From assembly GCA_029215795.1 (NCBI GenBank), contig JARDYH010000007.1, positions 76,209,763-76,273,762 on the forward strand: DNA of 64,000 bases, in the 5' to 3' direction. A model generated the notes under the pieces. That model was not told where the DNA came from. It ran no database searches and worked only from the letters and a program-made list of their open reading frames with translations. Of this stretch, positions 32,401-45,800 are shown one piece after another. This DNA is from Anniella stebbinsi (Eukaryota > Chordata > Lepidosauria > Squamata > Anniellidae). Numbering within the stretch: the stretch's first letter is position 1; the number at the start of each line of letters is the position of its first letter. The translations under genes and the position numbers were made by a program.

Positions 32401-35400
32401 CTACTGTAGACTGCAAAGTGTGTGTGTGTGTGGGGGGGGTATTTTTCCAGTGAAGGGACTGTCATATTTGACCCACTTCCTGATGGTCCCAGTAATGGGA
32501 GCACTTGTGTTTCGTGATGCTGCTGGGTAGGGGTGTGCACGGACCCCCCGGATCGGATCGGGACCCGGATCGGGACCTCCAATTTTGTCCCGGACCGGTT
32601 CGGACAAAATCGGAGGCCCCCCGGACCGGATCGAGTCCGATCCCGATCCAAAAATCGGAAATTTTTGGATCGGCCGCCATTTTTTTCCCCATAGACTTGC
32701 ATTGCAATGCAAGTCTATGAGGAAAAAATGGCGGCGGGTGGGTAAGGGGGGGCCTAACTCCCTCCCCCCCCCGGGGCCGTCCGCTGTGGACGGCCCCGGC
32801 AGGTAAACCCCCTCCCCCGCGCTCCCTACCCCCCCTGGGGCCGCCTGCTTCCATCCGCTGGCGCCCGCGGGCGCCAGCGGATAGAAGCGGACGGCTCCGG
32901 GGGGGGGTAAGCCCCCTTCCCCGCCACTTACCTTCTCGGCACGTCCGGCGCCGGCGGCTACTACCAGCGGGCTCCGCGGCCTACTCTCGAGTAGCGCGCC
33001 GGGTGATGACATCACCCGGCGCGCCACCCTGGAGCAGGCCGCGGAGCCTGCTGGTAGTAGTAGGCGCCGGCGCCGGACGGGAGCCGCCGGGCCGGGCAGG
33101 TAAGGGCCCCCCTCCCCCCTCCCCCCTCCGCGCGCCCCCTCCTCCCCCCTCCCCCCTCCGCGCGCCCCCTCCTCCCCTCCACGCACCCCCTCCTTACCTT
33201 TCCGGCCCGGCGGCTCCCGTCCGGCGCCGGCGCCTACTACTTCCAGCAGGCTCCGCGGCCTGCTCTAGAGTAGCGCGCCGGGTGATGACATCACCCGGCG
33301 CGCCATCCTAGAGCAGGCCGCGGAGCCTGCTGGGAATAGTAGGCGCCGGCGCCGGACGGGAGCCGCCGGGCCGGAAAGGTAAGGGCCCCCCTCCCCCCTC
33401 CCCCCTCCGCGCGCCCCCTCCTCCCCTCCACGCACCCCCTCCTTACCTTCCCGGCCCGGTGGCTCCCGTCCGGCGCCGGCGCCTACTACTACCAGCAGGC
33501 TCCGCGGCCTGCTCTAGAGTAGCGCGCCGGGTGATGACATCACCCGGCGCGCCACCCTAGAGCAGGCCGCGGAGCCTGCTAGTAGTAGTAGGCGCCGGCG
33601 CCGGACGGGAGCCACCGGGCCGAGAAGGTAAGTGCCCCCCTCCTCCCCCCCCCCCCGCTGTCCACTTTCATCGGCGAGCGCCCGCTGGCGCCCACCAATG
33701 GAAGCGGCGGTGGGCGCCAGTGGGCGCCCGCCGATCCGCCGATCCGCCGAACCGGTTCGGAGCTTTTTCGGACCGGTTCGGATTGGATCGGCCGATCCAG
33801 CTGCGGGATCGGAAATCGGATAATTTATCCGATTTCCCACTGGACCGGACTCGGATCGTGGATCGGGTCCGATCCAGTGCACATCCCTACTGCTGGGCAC
33901 CATTGTTTATCCTTATTTGACTTGCAGCTCCGCCAGAGCATTGCTCTGCCGGATTTAGTTTCAGATAGTGTCATGTAGCCCAATATTGTTCCACTCTAGT
34001 GCCTTGTGGGCAGAAAGAAAGCAACAACTGGGTGGAGACAGCAGGGGTAGCCAAATTGCTGGGCATGAGTCATGAAACCTTTTGTCCCCTCTTCCAAGCA
34101 CCACGTTTAGTCAAATCAGTTGTAAAGGTATGTTATTTCATTTTAAAGCCGTCACCACCCTTTATTTAATCTCTACCAATTATACTAACAAAGAGGTAAA
34201 CTTGAGACACTTGAGCTGTCCCTATTCTAACTAGCAGGTGGCGCTGGGGTCCAAGCTAGGTGGGACATTAAGGGAACAATCCCATGTCCCCTAGACAGCA
34301 TCTGAGCTGGGAGCCAGGAAACTGCCCCCCTAGTCCTCTCCCCTCATAGCTGGCATGGAGAGAATCAAAACAGAGCATGGAGATGGGGAGAAGAAAGCGT
34401 TCCCGGGGGGGGGGGGGGAAGAAAAGGAGATTGGGAATGTGAGGCTACAAGGTATTCCCAACCTCCTTCCTTCCACCTCCCCAAAGCCTCCGCTAGATGG
34501 GTAAAATGACCCATCTAGCTAAAATAGGGTGACCAGATAAAATCCAGGTCAGGGCTCATGTAACTTTAACAGTTGTAGAGAAAAGGGAATTTCAGCCAGT
34601 GTCATTTGTATGCAATTAGTTCCTGGTGAAATTCCCTCTTCATCACACTTAAAGTTGCAGACACTATACTAGAGTGACCATATACAAAAGAAGGCAGGGC
34701 CCCTACAACTTTAACTGTTGTGATGAAGAGGGAATTTCACCAGGAACTAATTGCATCCAAATGTCACTGGCTGAAATTCCCTTTTCTCTACAATTGTTAA
34801 AGTTACATGAGCCCTGACCTGGATTTTATCTGGTCACCCTAGCTAAAATCACCTCTCCAAGTTCAGAGACTTACGGGTAACCAGGGTGTATCCCATAGGA
34901 TTGTGCTTTAAATATGTCTTTGCATTTAATTGACCAGCATTTTTATTTATTTGTTTTAAAATAAAAATGTAAGGCGCATTAGCTGGGAGATTTCCTCAAA
35001 AGCAAGTTGCATCTTCAAAGGAGGGATTTTTCTTAAGACCACAGCATGGGGAAAGAAGGGTTAACTCCCTCTCCGTGCCTGCTGTGATCCACATGATAAT
35101 CAGCTCCTCCTCCAGCTGAGCTATGAACATTTTTTTAAAAACCTATGTGTTAATTAAAGAGGTGGGGAACCTACTTCAGCCTGACAGCTGAATTGAATTT
35201 GAGAGAAGCTCTCAGGGGCCACATTCCAGTGGTGGGCGGAGCCAAAAGGAAAGGGGTGGGGCCAAAATCCCCTCCAAAAATACCTCCATATTGTAGCTAA
35301 AAGATTGCCAACAACTAAGCATTAGGAGAGGCATGTCAACCTTTTAGAATGTGGGGAAAACTGTACACAAGTTGAGAAACCAGCAAATGATTCGTAGTTC

Positions 35401-36814
35401 CAAGAAAGGGTGTGGGGCTGAGGGAAAGGGGCATGGCCCTCTGGGGAAATCTGGAGGGCTGGATTTGCCTCCTGGGCTTCAGGATCCCCTCCCCATGTTA
35501 AATGGAAAGATGCTGTTAACATCTCATCAGCCCCTGAGAAAGGCCCTCTTCTCTTGCTATGCTCCCCAGATGCTACCAAATGAAATCAGATCTAATACTC
35601 ACTGCAGAAAGAGGGCGATCGCCACTGCTCAATCCGGATGCCCTGAGATTGACAAGCTGTCACGTAGGCACTGATGGCACTGCAGAGACTTTCATGGTGG
35701 CCCTTGTACTGGCAGACATCAAAGACACAGTCATCAAGGTACGGCGTTGGATCAATCACTTCGTAGCATTGCCTGAAGGGTCCGTCCTTTCTGGAGAGGA
35801 TCCCACAGTACTGGTCACCCTTGTAGATTAGTTTCGGCGCTTCAGCACAGACTGGGCAGTTCCTGGTGCATCCATTCACACAACCAGGAATCTCACCTAC
35901 TTTCCAGCTTTCAGCAAACTGGGTGGCATCGGCCGCCTGTCTCCCATCCTTCATGATCAGATCATCACCAGGTTTCCCATTGTCATTGCCACAGAGACCA
36001 CAAACTGCATTGAGATAAGTTTTGGGAACAGTGACATGGACAAGTCTGTCCCAGCTGAAGGTCACGGTAAGATCAAACTTGGTTGTTACGAGGACATGGG
36101 CTCCGCTGATGTAGGCCTTGATCACATCTTCATGGTAGAAGGGCAAATCCACAAATACGCCGTCTACCTACAGGAGATATAGGGGACATTGGGTTCATTC
36201 TAGACATAGCCAGGATTAAAGCGAACCTATTGAAATCAATAGGATTGAAGGTAGTCATGGGTATCTTGAGTCTCATTGATTTCAATGAGTCTATTTTCAA
36301 TATGATTAAATGTGGAACCAACCTATTGTCAAGATATCAAAACACAGGCCACCAATTCAGGGAAAACAATAAAGGAGAATAGATTAAGACTTTGACTGAG
36401 ACTCCAATCCAAACTGCACTAAATAGGGAGTGAGCCACAAAATATAGTGAGACTTACTCCTGAGTAAATATGCATAGGATGGCACTGTAAAAGGCCTATT
36501 GGACTCAGATCCTTACTACAGAATGGTTGAAGAGTGTTGGTGGGACCCTATGACTAGTTGAGTGTTGGTCAGTTGTAAAGACTCAGTTCACAGAATACTG
36601 AACAAAATGATTGTAGCCAGAGTGCCAGACTAGGGCTGGGGAGACCCAGATTCAAATCCTCACTTAGTGATGTTGCTCAGTAGGTGATTTTGGGGCAGTC
36701 ACATTCTCTCTGCCTCACGTACCTCACAGGGTTATTGTGAGGATAAAAATGGGGAGGGGAACCATGTATACCACCTTGAGCACCTTGGAAGAAAGGCAGG
36801 ATGTAAATCAAATC

Positions 36815-36859
<45 letters not shown>

Positions 36860-39800
36860 TTATTTCTTACCTGCCTCTCCGTCTGGATCGAGGCGGGGAA
36901 CAACAACATGATAAAATACATAAAACTGATTAAAACATGACACATATTATTAAAACTGCATAAAAATCCTAAAACATCCTAAAAACATCCTTAAAACATT
37001 CTAAAATTCCACTGGATATGCCTGCCGGAAGAGAACAGTCTTTATGGCTTTCTTAAATTCTAAAAGACTGTTAAGTTGACGAGTCTCCTCCAGCAGGTCA
37101 TTCCACAGTCTGGGAGCGGCAGAAGAGAAGGTCCTCTTCTGAATCAATCAAGGATGTATTCAAAAGAGGGAAAACAGTAGATGTCTTTGAAAGAGCAAAG
37201 ACAAGATTTCAATATTATTGCATTATTTAAATCACATACACATGGAGAAATGCAGGTCTGTGGATACCATAGGAAAAATGTGTACCGTGGTGATTAAAAG
37301 GCTGTTTTTAGATCATCCCAGTACCATCACCAGCTTCTTTCATGTGATTAAATAGCCTAGCAATGGACATCCCTACCTGTATTGTGCGAGGATACTTCTG
37401 GCAAATTGTAATGGTCCTATTATAGACTTCCAGGGTAATCACAGAAGAGAACGGCATTGTCTTATCGCCTTGGCTGTTCTGGATCTTGATGGTGAATGGA
37501 GTGAGAGTAGGATCCTTGGAGCAGAGCCCAACCAGCTGGTAGACGCAAGTGCCGGTAAAATCATATCTCTTCCCATCAAAGGTGGTATAGTGATGGTGCC
37601 CAGTTGCTGCACAAGTGGTATAGCTTCTGGGGTGACAGCCCCGTATCCCATCAACAGTGATGCATCTTTCGCTAGCCTTGCAGCGGGCTGGCTGGCACTC
37701 CACTGTGCCCAGCTGGGGATCACAGACGCAATGAGAGGTGCATTTCTCATCCGCCCAGAACTGCTCCTTGGGCTTATAGTAGAGGCCACTGTGGGTGCAG
37801 CCACACCTCCCCACTGGGACGCATTTGTCGGAGCTGAGCACGTAGCCTTTGTTGCATTCGCAGGTCTCAACGCAGGTCTTCTTGCAAGTCGATGGAGCAG
37901 CTCGGTTGGAGCAGCTGGCTGGGCAGGCATTTCCGCAGGCCTCGTAGTGGCTGTTCTCAGGACACGGCAAAGCTGGGAGGAGACAGAATGGCAGAGACTT
38001 TACAACTAGGGATGTGCACTGACCCCCCGGATCGGATCGGATAGCGGATCGGAATCGGACCTGGGGGGTCGGATCGGATCGGATCGGAGGATGGTCGGAT
38101 CGGATCGGACCGGATGTCCGATCCGGATCGGACGCCATTTTGAATGCTTTTTCCCATAGCCAAGTATTGTTTTACAAAAACGCCTATAACTTTTTCATTT
38201 TTAAAGATAGAAGGATGAAACTTGGGCACATTATACACTGGTTAGGGATAGTTATCTGTGAGAAATTTCAGAAAGATTGGTGCATGCGTTTTGTGGCAAT
38301 TAATTGTTTAATAAATACCCAGAAATGCCTATAACTTTGTCATTTTTAAAGTTACAAACATGAAACTTTGCCACATTGTAGGTGGTACCTTGGGACCTAT
38401 CTGTGAGAAATTTCAGAAACTTAGGTGCTTGCCTTGTGTGGCAATTAATTTTAGAAAAATGGGTAGTAGTGGGGTAAATACATTTACGCCTCCCATTTTT
38501 TTATTTTTGAAGATACAAACAGGAAACTTGGGCACATTACAGGTACCACTTGCCTTGATATGTGTGTGAAATTTCAGAAACATTGGAGCTTGCCTTGTGT
38601 GGCAATTAATTTTTGAAACAATGAGGAAAGAAACACCTATAACTTTGTCATTTTTAAAGTTACACACATGAAACTTTGCCACATTGTAGGTGGTATCTTG
38701 GGACCTATGTGTGTGAAATTTCATAAACATAGGTGCTTGCCTTGTGTGGCAATTAATTTTTTAATAAATACCCAGGAATGCCTATAACTTTGTCATTTGT
38801 AAAGTTACACACATGAAACTTTGCCACATTGTAGGCGGTACCTTGGGACCTATGTGTGTAAAATTTCAGAAACGTAGGTGCTTGTATTGTGTGGCAATTA
38901 ATTTTTGAAACAATGAGGGATTCATTGGACAGCACTTGCCCATAGGGATTCATTGGACAGTACTTGCCCATAGGGATTCATTGGACAGTACTTTCCTATA
39001 GGAAATCATTGGAAAGCACTTGCCCATAGAAAATCATTGGAAAGCACTTGCCCATTGAGAAATACAGTTATGCCTCCCACTTTTTTATTTTTGAAGATAC
39101 AAACAGGAAACTTGGGCACATTGTAGACTGGTTAGGGATAGTTATCTGTGAGAAATTTCAGAAAGATTGGTGCATGCGTTTTGTGGCAATTAATTTTTTA
39201 ATAAATACCCAGGAATGCCTATAACTTTGTCATTTTTAAAGTTACATACATGAAACTTTGCCACATTGTAGGTGGTACCTTGGGACCTATGTGTGTAAAA
39301 TTTCAAAAACGTAGGTGCTTGCCTTGTATGGCAATTAATTTTAGAAAAATGGGTAGTAGTGGGGTAAATACATTTACGCCTCCCATTTTTTTATTTTTAA
39401 AGATACAAACAGGAAACATGGGCACATTACAGGGAACACTTCACTTGATATGTGTGTAAAATTTCAGAATGATAGGTCCAGGCATTTGGTGGCAAGGTGT
39501 CTGCACACACCACTTTGAAGACTGTAGAAAATTTCTCCCGTAACGATCCTAGCGAGAGAGAGTGATCCTAGGCTCAGCCGTTCTGCTTAAGTAAAAAGGG
39601 AAAGTATCAATCAAAGCAGACACGAGCCAAGTGCTACTTTGTTTCGCCTTTTGTAATGGATACTACCTCAGTTGCAGCCAAGCGTGCAAGGATCAAAGAG
39701 ATGAGAGAAAGTGTTTCCTTCTTCTTCCCGGGAGGCGGGAGGGTGCAATTGACAGCCCCAGCCTCTGTGTAAAAAAGGTTAATAACTTTTAATCTAAAAA

Positions 39801-42800
39801 ATTCGTAGCCACCAAATGCCTGGACCTATCATTCTGAAATTTTACACACATATCAAGTGAAGTGTTCCCTGTAATGTGCCCATGTTTCCTGTTTGTATCT
39901 TTAAAAATAAAAAAATGGGAGGCGTAAATGTATTTACCCCACTACTACCCATTTTTCTAAAATTAATTGCCATACAAGGCAAGCACCTACGTTTTTGAAA
40001 TTTTACACACATAGGTCCCAAGGTACCACCTACAATGTGGCAAAGTTTCATGTATGTAACTTTAAAAATGACAAAGTTATAGGCATTCCTGGGTATTTAT
40101 TAAAAAATTAATTGCCACAAAACGCATGCACCAATCTTTCTGAAATTTCTCACAGATAACTATCCCTAACCAGTCTACAATGTGCCCAAGTTTCCTGTTT
40201 GTATCTTCAAAAATAAAAAAGTGGGAGGCATAACTGTATTTCTCAATGGGCAAGTGCTTTCCAATGATTTTCTATGGGCAAGTGCTTTCCAATGATTTCC
40301 TATAGGAAAGTACTGTCCAATGAATCCCTATGGGCAAGTACTGTCCAATGAATCCCTATGGGCAAGTGCTGTCCAATGAATCCCTCATTGTTTCAAAAAT
40401 TAATTGCTACACAATACAAGCACCTACGTTTCTGAAATTTTACACACATAGGTCCCAAGGTACCACCTACAATGTGGCAAAGTTTCATGTGTGTAACTTT
40501 ACAAATGACAAAGTTATAGGCATTCCTGGGTATTTATTAAAAAATTAATTGCCACACAAGGCAAGCACCTATGTTTCTGAAATTTCACACACATAGGTCC
40601 CAAGGTACCACCTACAATGTGGCAAAGTTTCATGTGTGTAACTTTAAAAATGACAAAGTTATAGGTGTTTCTTTCCTCATTGTTTCAAAAATTAATTGCC
40701 ACACAAGGCAAGCTCCAATGTTTCTGAAATTTCACACACATATCAAGGCAAGTGGTACCTGTAATGTGCCCAAGTTTCCTGTTTGTATCTTCAAAAATAA
40801 AAAAATGGGAGGCGTAAATGTATTTACCCCACTACTACCCATTTTTCTAAAATTAATTGCCACACAAGACAAGCACCTAAGTTTCTGAAATTTCTCACAG
40901 ATAGGTCCCAAGGTACCACCTACAATGTGGCAAAGTTTCATGTTTGTAACTTTAAAAATGACAAAGTTATAGGCATTTCTGGGTATTTATTAAACAATTA
41001 ATTGCCACAAAACACATGCACCAATCTTTCTGAAATTTCTCACAGATAACTATCCCTAACCAGTGTATAATGTGCCCAAGTGTCATCCTTCTATCTTTAA
41101 AAATGAAAAAGTTATAGGCGTTTTTGTAAAACAATACTTGGCTATGGGAAAAAGCATTCAAAATGGCGTCCGATCCGGATCGGACCTCGTCGGATCGGAT
41201 CGGATCGGATCGGAGGTTGATCGGATCGGATCGGATCGGATTTTCCCGATTTTGGGGCGGATCGGATTCGGATCGTGGATCGGATCCGATCCGATGCACA
41301 CCCCTATTTACAACAAATAACGTACCGACGTGACATCAAGTGCTGGTGCAATACATATGATGCTAGCACTTCTCAGTCAAGTAGTGGGGAAGACCAAACA
41401 TCTGCACCCCTTGGGGGTCCAATTTCCATCACCTCTCCCATGTCCCTGCATTGTTTGGGTCCAGGTTACCTGTGGGATCACCTTCTCCCATACAATCCGC
41501 CCTGCACACTCAGGTCCTCTGGGAAGAACTTACTTCAATCATCTAAAACTAGGTTGACAACTGTTACCCAGAGGACATTTTCTTCTGTCGCCCCTAGCCT
41601 CTGGAATGGCCTGCCGGAGGAGATTCATCTACTTAACACTCTCTCTCTGATTTTAAGACAGTTATAAAAACTAGCATCTTCCAGCAGGCCTACCTAGATG
41701 AATTTTAAACCAAGAATTTTAAGATGTCTTGATTGTTTATCTTGACAATTTATTGGTTTCTTATGCACTTTTAATTAATTTTATATATTTGATTTTTTTA
41801 TTGCATTGTTATCCTAATGTTGTTCCCCGCCTTGATCCAAAGGGAGAGGCGGGTAAGAAATAAATTATTATTATTAGTAGTAGTAGTAGTAGTAGTATTC
41901 CTAGTGTCCACCTGCACCACAGTCTTGCCTGCCATTTGCCTTTATGGCACAACTAAAGTATACATTAAAGTATCATCATGATTTCTAAATTTGCATCTAT
42001 ACCTATAAATTATCATATCAATTTTTTTTGTGGGGGTGAAGATTAATGTTCTTTTTAGTCCTGGTTTTTGGGGTGATGCATGTCCACTTTTTTTGGCAGT
42101 TCATAAGCAGCCATCCTAATGCTGATTCCCTCCCCCCCAGGCTGCAGACCTGTACTCACCACAGCCGCTCTGCTGCCTCCAGTCCCGGACGATCACGCCT
42201 TCTTTGCAGCAGTTGTTAGCATAAGCATCCAATGCTTGACACAGGATATTTTTGGCACCCCCATTGAGACAGACATCATAGATGCACCTGTCGAAGAAAC
42301 TGTTGGGGTTTAACCTGCGATGGCACTCACGGAAGGGCCCCCCATCCAATTTGGAGATCAACCCACAGAATTCTTCACTTCCAAAGAGCTGCCGTTTGCT
42401 CTCTTCACATCTAGGGCAGCTCCCGTGGCAGACGTCCCAACAGAAGGGGTCGCGGTCCTGCACTTTCCAGCTTCCAGCCCACTCTACCACAGAAGCGGTC
42501 TTCTTCCCTGTGGAAGTCACCATGTCATCGTCCGGGTTTTGGTTGAAATTCCCACAGAAGCCACAGACAGCACCATAGTAGCTGCTGGGAAGGGTGATGA
42601 CCAGCAGCTGGCTCCAATCGAAAGAAACTTGCAGGCCAAAGTCCGTTTCCAGCACAGCTTTCAGGCCGCTCTGGAACATCTGCATCTTCCCATCCTTCAG
42701 AGTCACTGGCAAGCTAGTGAGGACACTGTTTAGCTAGAAACAGGGGGACAGAGTCATAAATATATCTCCTTCTGCAAAGGGACATAAGAACATAACAAGA

Positions 42801-45800
42801 GCCCTGTTATGTTCTTATCAAACCAAGGGTCCATCAAGTCCAGCACTCTGTTCACACAGTGGCCAACCAGCTGTCGATCAGGGAACTACAAGCAGGACAT
42901 GAGTGCAACACCACCCGCCTTTAGCTTGCCCAGGTAGGAGCCAGAGGCTCAATTCAGACGACATAATAAACAACTGGTGTGGGGGAAACAATCGTCAGTT
43001 GTATTGACTGTCGTGTCGTCCGAATGCTGCCATAGTCAACTCAGCGCTGATCCTAATCCACACCACAGTTGATTATTTATTACCATGTTGTGTGAGGAGT
43101 ACCCCCTAGTTGAACAACTGTAAAGTTGATGATTACCCCACCATTAACTATCATGTCGTCCAAATTGAGCCAGAGACTGTGTTGTGTTACTGCCCGTGAA
43201 TCATGTCGTGAAGCCAGCAACTGTTTCTCTAAAGGAGGGGTGCAGAACCTCTGGCTGGAGGATGAAATTTGGCCCTCTGGGTTTGCCGAGACAGCCATGC
43301 CCACTTCCTCTGGCCTCACCCTTTTCCCCCAACCACTGATCCTTTGGTAGATTCCAGCTCTTGTGCAGTTTTTGTTTTTCCAGTGGAAGCTGGTGGCTCC
43401 AATGTCCGTGGGGCTGTGAATCCGCTCCAGGTTTCAGTCAGAACTCTAAAGGAGCTATCCAATGTGTAGGAGCACATTGGATAGCCCCTTTAGAATTCTG
43501 ACTGAAATGTTGAGCGGATTCGCTGGCTCATGGACATTGGAGCCTCTCATTTTACAAAAGTCCTGGCCCGAAGAATGTTCATCATTTCCAGTCCAGCTAG
43601 ACTAGGGTAGAGCAACTTTGGGAGAGGGGCTTGTCTGAGGGCTGCACTCCTGCTGTTGCTGCACTGCTAAATTTGGTGATGCAGCAGTGGCAAAAAAGGA
43701 ACTCAAAATGGAGTAACCATATGGGAAGGAAGACAGGGCTCCTGTATCTTTAACAGTTGTATTGAAAAGGGAATTTCAGCACGTGTCATTTTTACTGTAT
43801 GCAGCACTTGGTGAAATTCCCTCTTCATCATAACAGTTAAAGCTGCAGGAGCCCTGCTCTCTTTTGTATCTGGTCACTCTGGTATAGCTCCTGCAGCTTT
43901 AACTGTTGTGATGAAGAGGGAATTTCACCAGGTGCTGTATGCATACAAATGACACCTTCTGAAATTCCCTGTGTTCAATACAACTGTTAAAGATACAGGA
44001 GCCCTATCCTCCTTCCCATATGCTCAGTCTAACTTAAAAGGGACACATTTAGCTTATTGTCTTTGGCAGCATGGTGGCAACAACAGGGGATATACTTGGG
44101 ATGGAAGGGGCTGCATTCGGCCATGGGCCGCAGGTTGCTCACCCCTGGGTTAAGTCTTGTCCGAAGTGCTTTGATGCTACACTTGATGCTTTTAATGATT
44201 TGTAGATTGTGTTACTGAGTGGTTTAAAAGTGCAGCAAACAAACAAGGAAGAAAGAATGGGGGTGGTGGGGGTGCTTTAAAGCAGTGTTAAGTGAACCTG
44301 TGACAAAAATCATAATGCTTGTCATGTTGGGTTTGTACTAATGTGTATATGTGTTTGCTGTGTTAAATAGAGCCTGGGTAAGTTAGGGTTAACTGTAGGG
44401 TAGAGAGTGTGAAAGGTGGGAGGGGCTTGTAGGATTTTGGAGCTAAGGCATTAGGGACTGGTGAAGCTACATCTAGTTAGTGGGAGTTAGAAGGGGTAGA
44501 GTAGGCAAGGTAAGACCAAGAGCTGAGTGATGAAGAATAAGGTATAGCACCTCTTGGACTGAATAAATATTTATTTGTTTGTTTTAAAAATGTAAAATCC
44601 TATGGGTTGCTCATCTTTTTGTGCTACCATATTGGGTGTCTCTGTTGCCTAGTGAATATAGGGGCTGAAGTTTGTGGGTCAGTGAGGACAGCTGACCCAA
44701 AGCGGAGGCAGACGGAGGTTGCATCACAGAGTTCCTCAGCAAGTAAGTACTTATCAAATAAGTACTCAGTGCTATAGACCGACCCAATCAACCCAAAGCT
44801 CAAGAGGTTGGGTCCAGATTTAGTCATTTTCAGAGTAGACCCATTGATATAGAAGGGACTTCAATTAGTCATGACTACCTTAAGTTGCATTGATTTCAAT
44901 GGGTCTATTCTAAATATGATGACTAAATCGCATCCAACCAAGGCCTCTTCTTCTCTATTTCATGCCCTGATGCTGTGCTGTGAAATGATCCTTGCAAGGA
45001 ACTCACCCGGATTTTACCATCTTCCTTCCTGTAGATAGAGATGTTTTGCCCGTACACATGGATTGTGATCACTCTCAGATAGGAAATGTCCTGGCTGGCC
45101 CGGTTTTCATTCTTCTCATCCACTGTGAATGGTTCCAAGTTGGTGTCACTGCCACAATACTTGGCAATAGTGTAGGTGCAGGTGCCCTGGAAGTCAAAGT
45201 CCAGACCATCGAAGGTGTGGTAATGGGGTTCTCCCCAACCCCAGCAGGTCTCGCTGTAATTTGGGACACACTTCTCCATGCCGTCCTGTACCTTACATGT
45301 TTCTTTGGTCCGACACGTCAACTTTTTGCAAAGATCTGCAGGAAGACATTGTGATGGATTGAACAGAGCAGGATAGAACAAAAACCAAAACAACTCCGAA
45401 GAAATCCTGACGGTTGGTCACCCTAAATTTGCACAGTGTGTGTGTGTATGTGTGTGTGTGTGTGTGTGTGTGTATACACACAGAGAGATTTTATGTAGTT
45501 TTGTGGCCTACAGTCCTGGCCCCCAAAACTTCTAATTGCTCCCCTCTAAAAAAAAATGGCATCCCCACCAGCCACTTTCTTACAGAAAGAACACACAGGA
45601 AGTTGAGACCCAGGCCAGCTGGAACTGAAAACACCTCCAGTCATCAGTCACCTTTATTGATGCAGGTCATGATCCCATCCTGGACTTTGCAGGTCTCACT
45701 AGCGGTGCAGCTGTGGGAGTGGCAGGTGACTCCTTGGCCTGGCTTGCATGTGCAGAGTTGCTGGCATTCATTCAGCAGGGCCGTTTCATTGGGCTGCAAG

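Noticed and set aside
32401..33186. A 261-codon glycine/proline-rich open frame on the minus strand
   Set aside because: It runs through the GC-rich palindromes of a transposon; composition and location show it is a by-product, with no domain.
38030..38130. Short regular GGATCGGATCGG repeats resembling a CRISPR-like or iteron array
   Set aside because: No spacers and vertebrate context; they are subterminal repeats of hAT-like elements and recur at each end of three of them.
38360..40941. Mirror-image open frames with nearly the same protein sequence on both strands
   Set aside because: They are created by the inverted arms and tandem 150-bp units of element 3; there is no start context, domain or codon bias of a gene.
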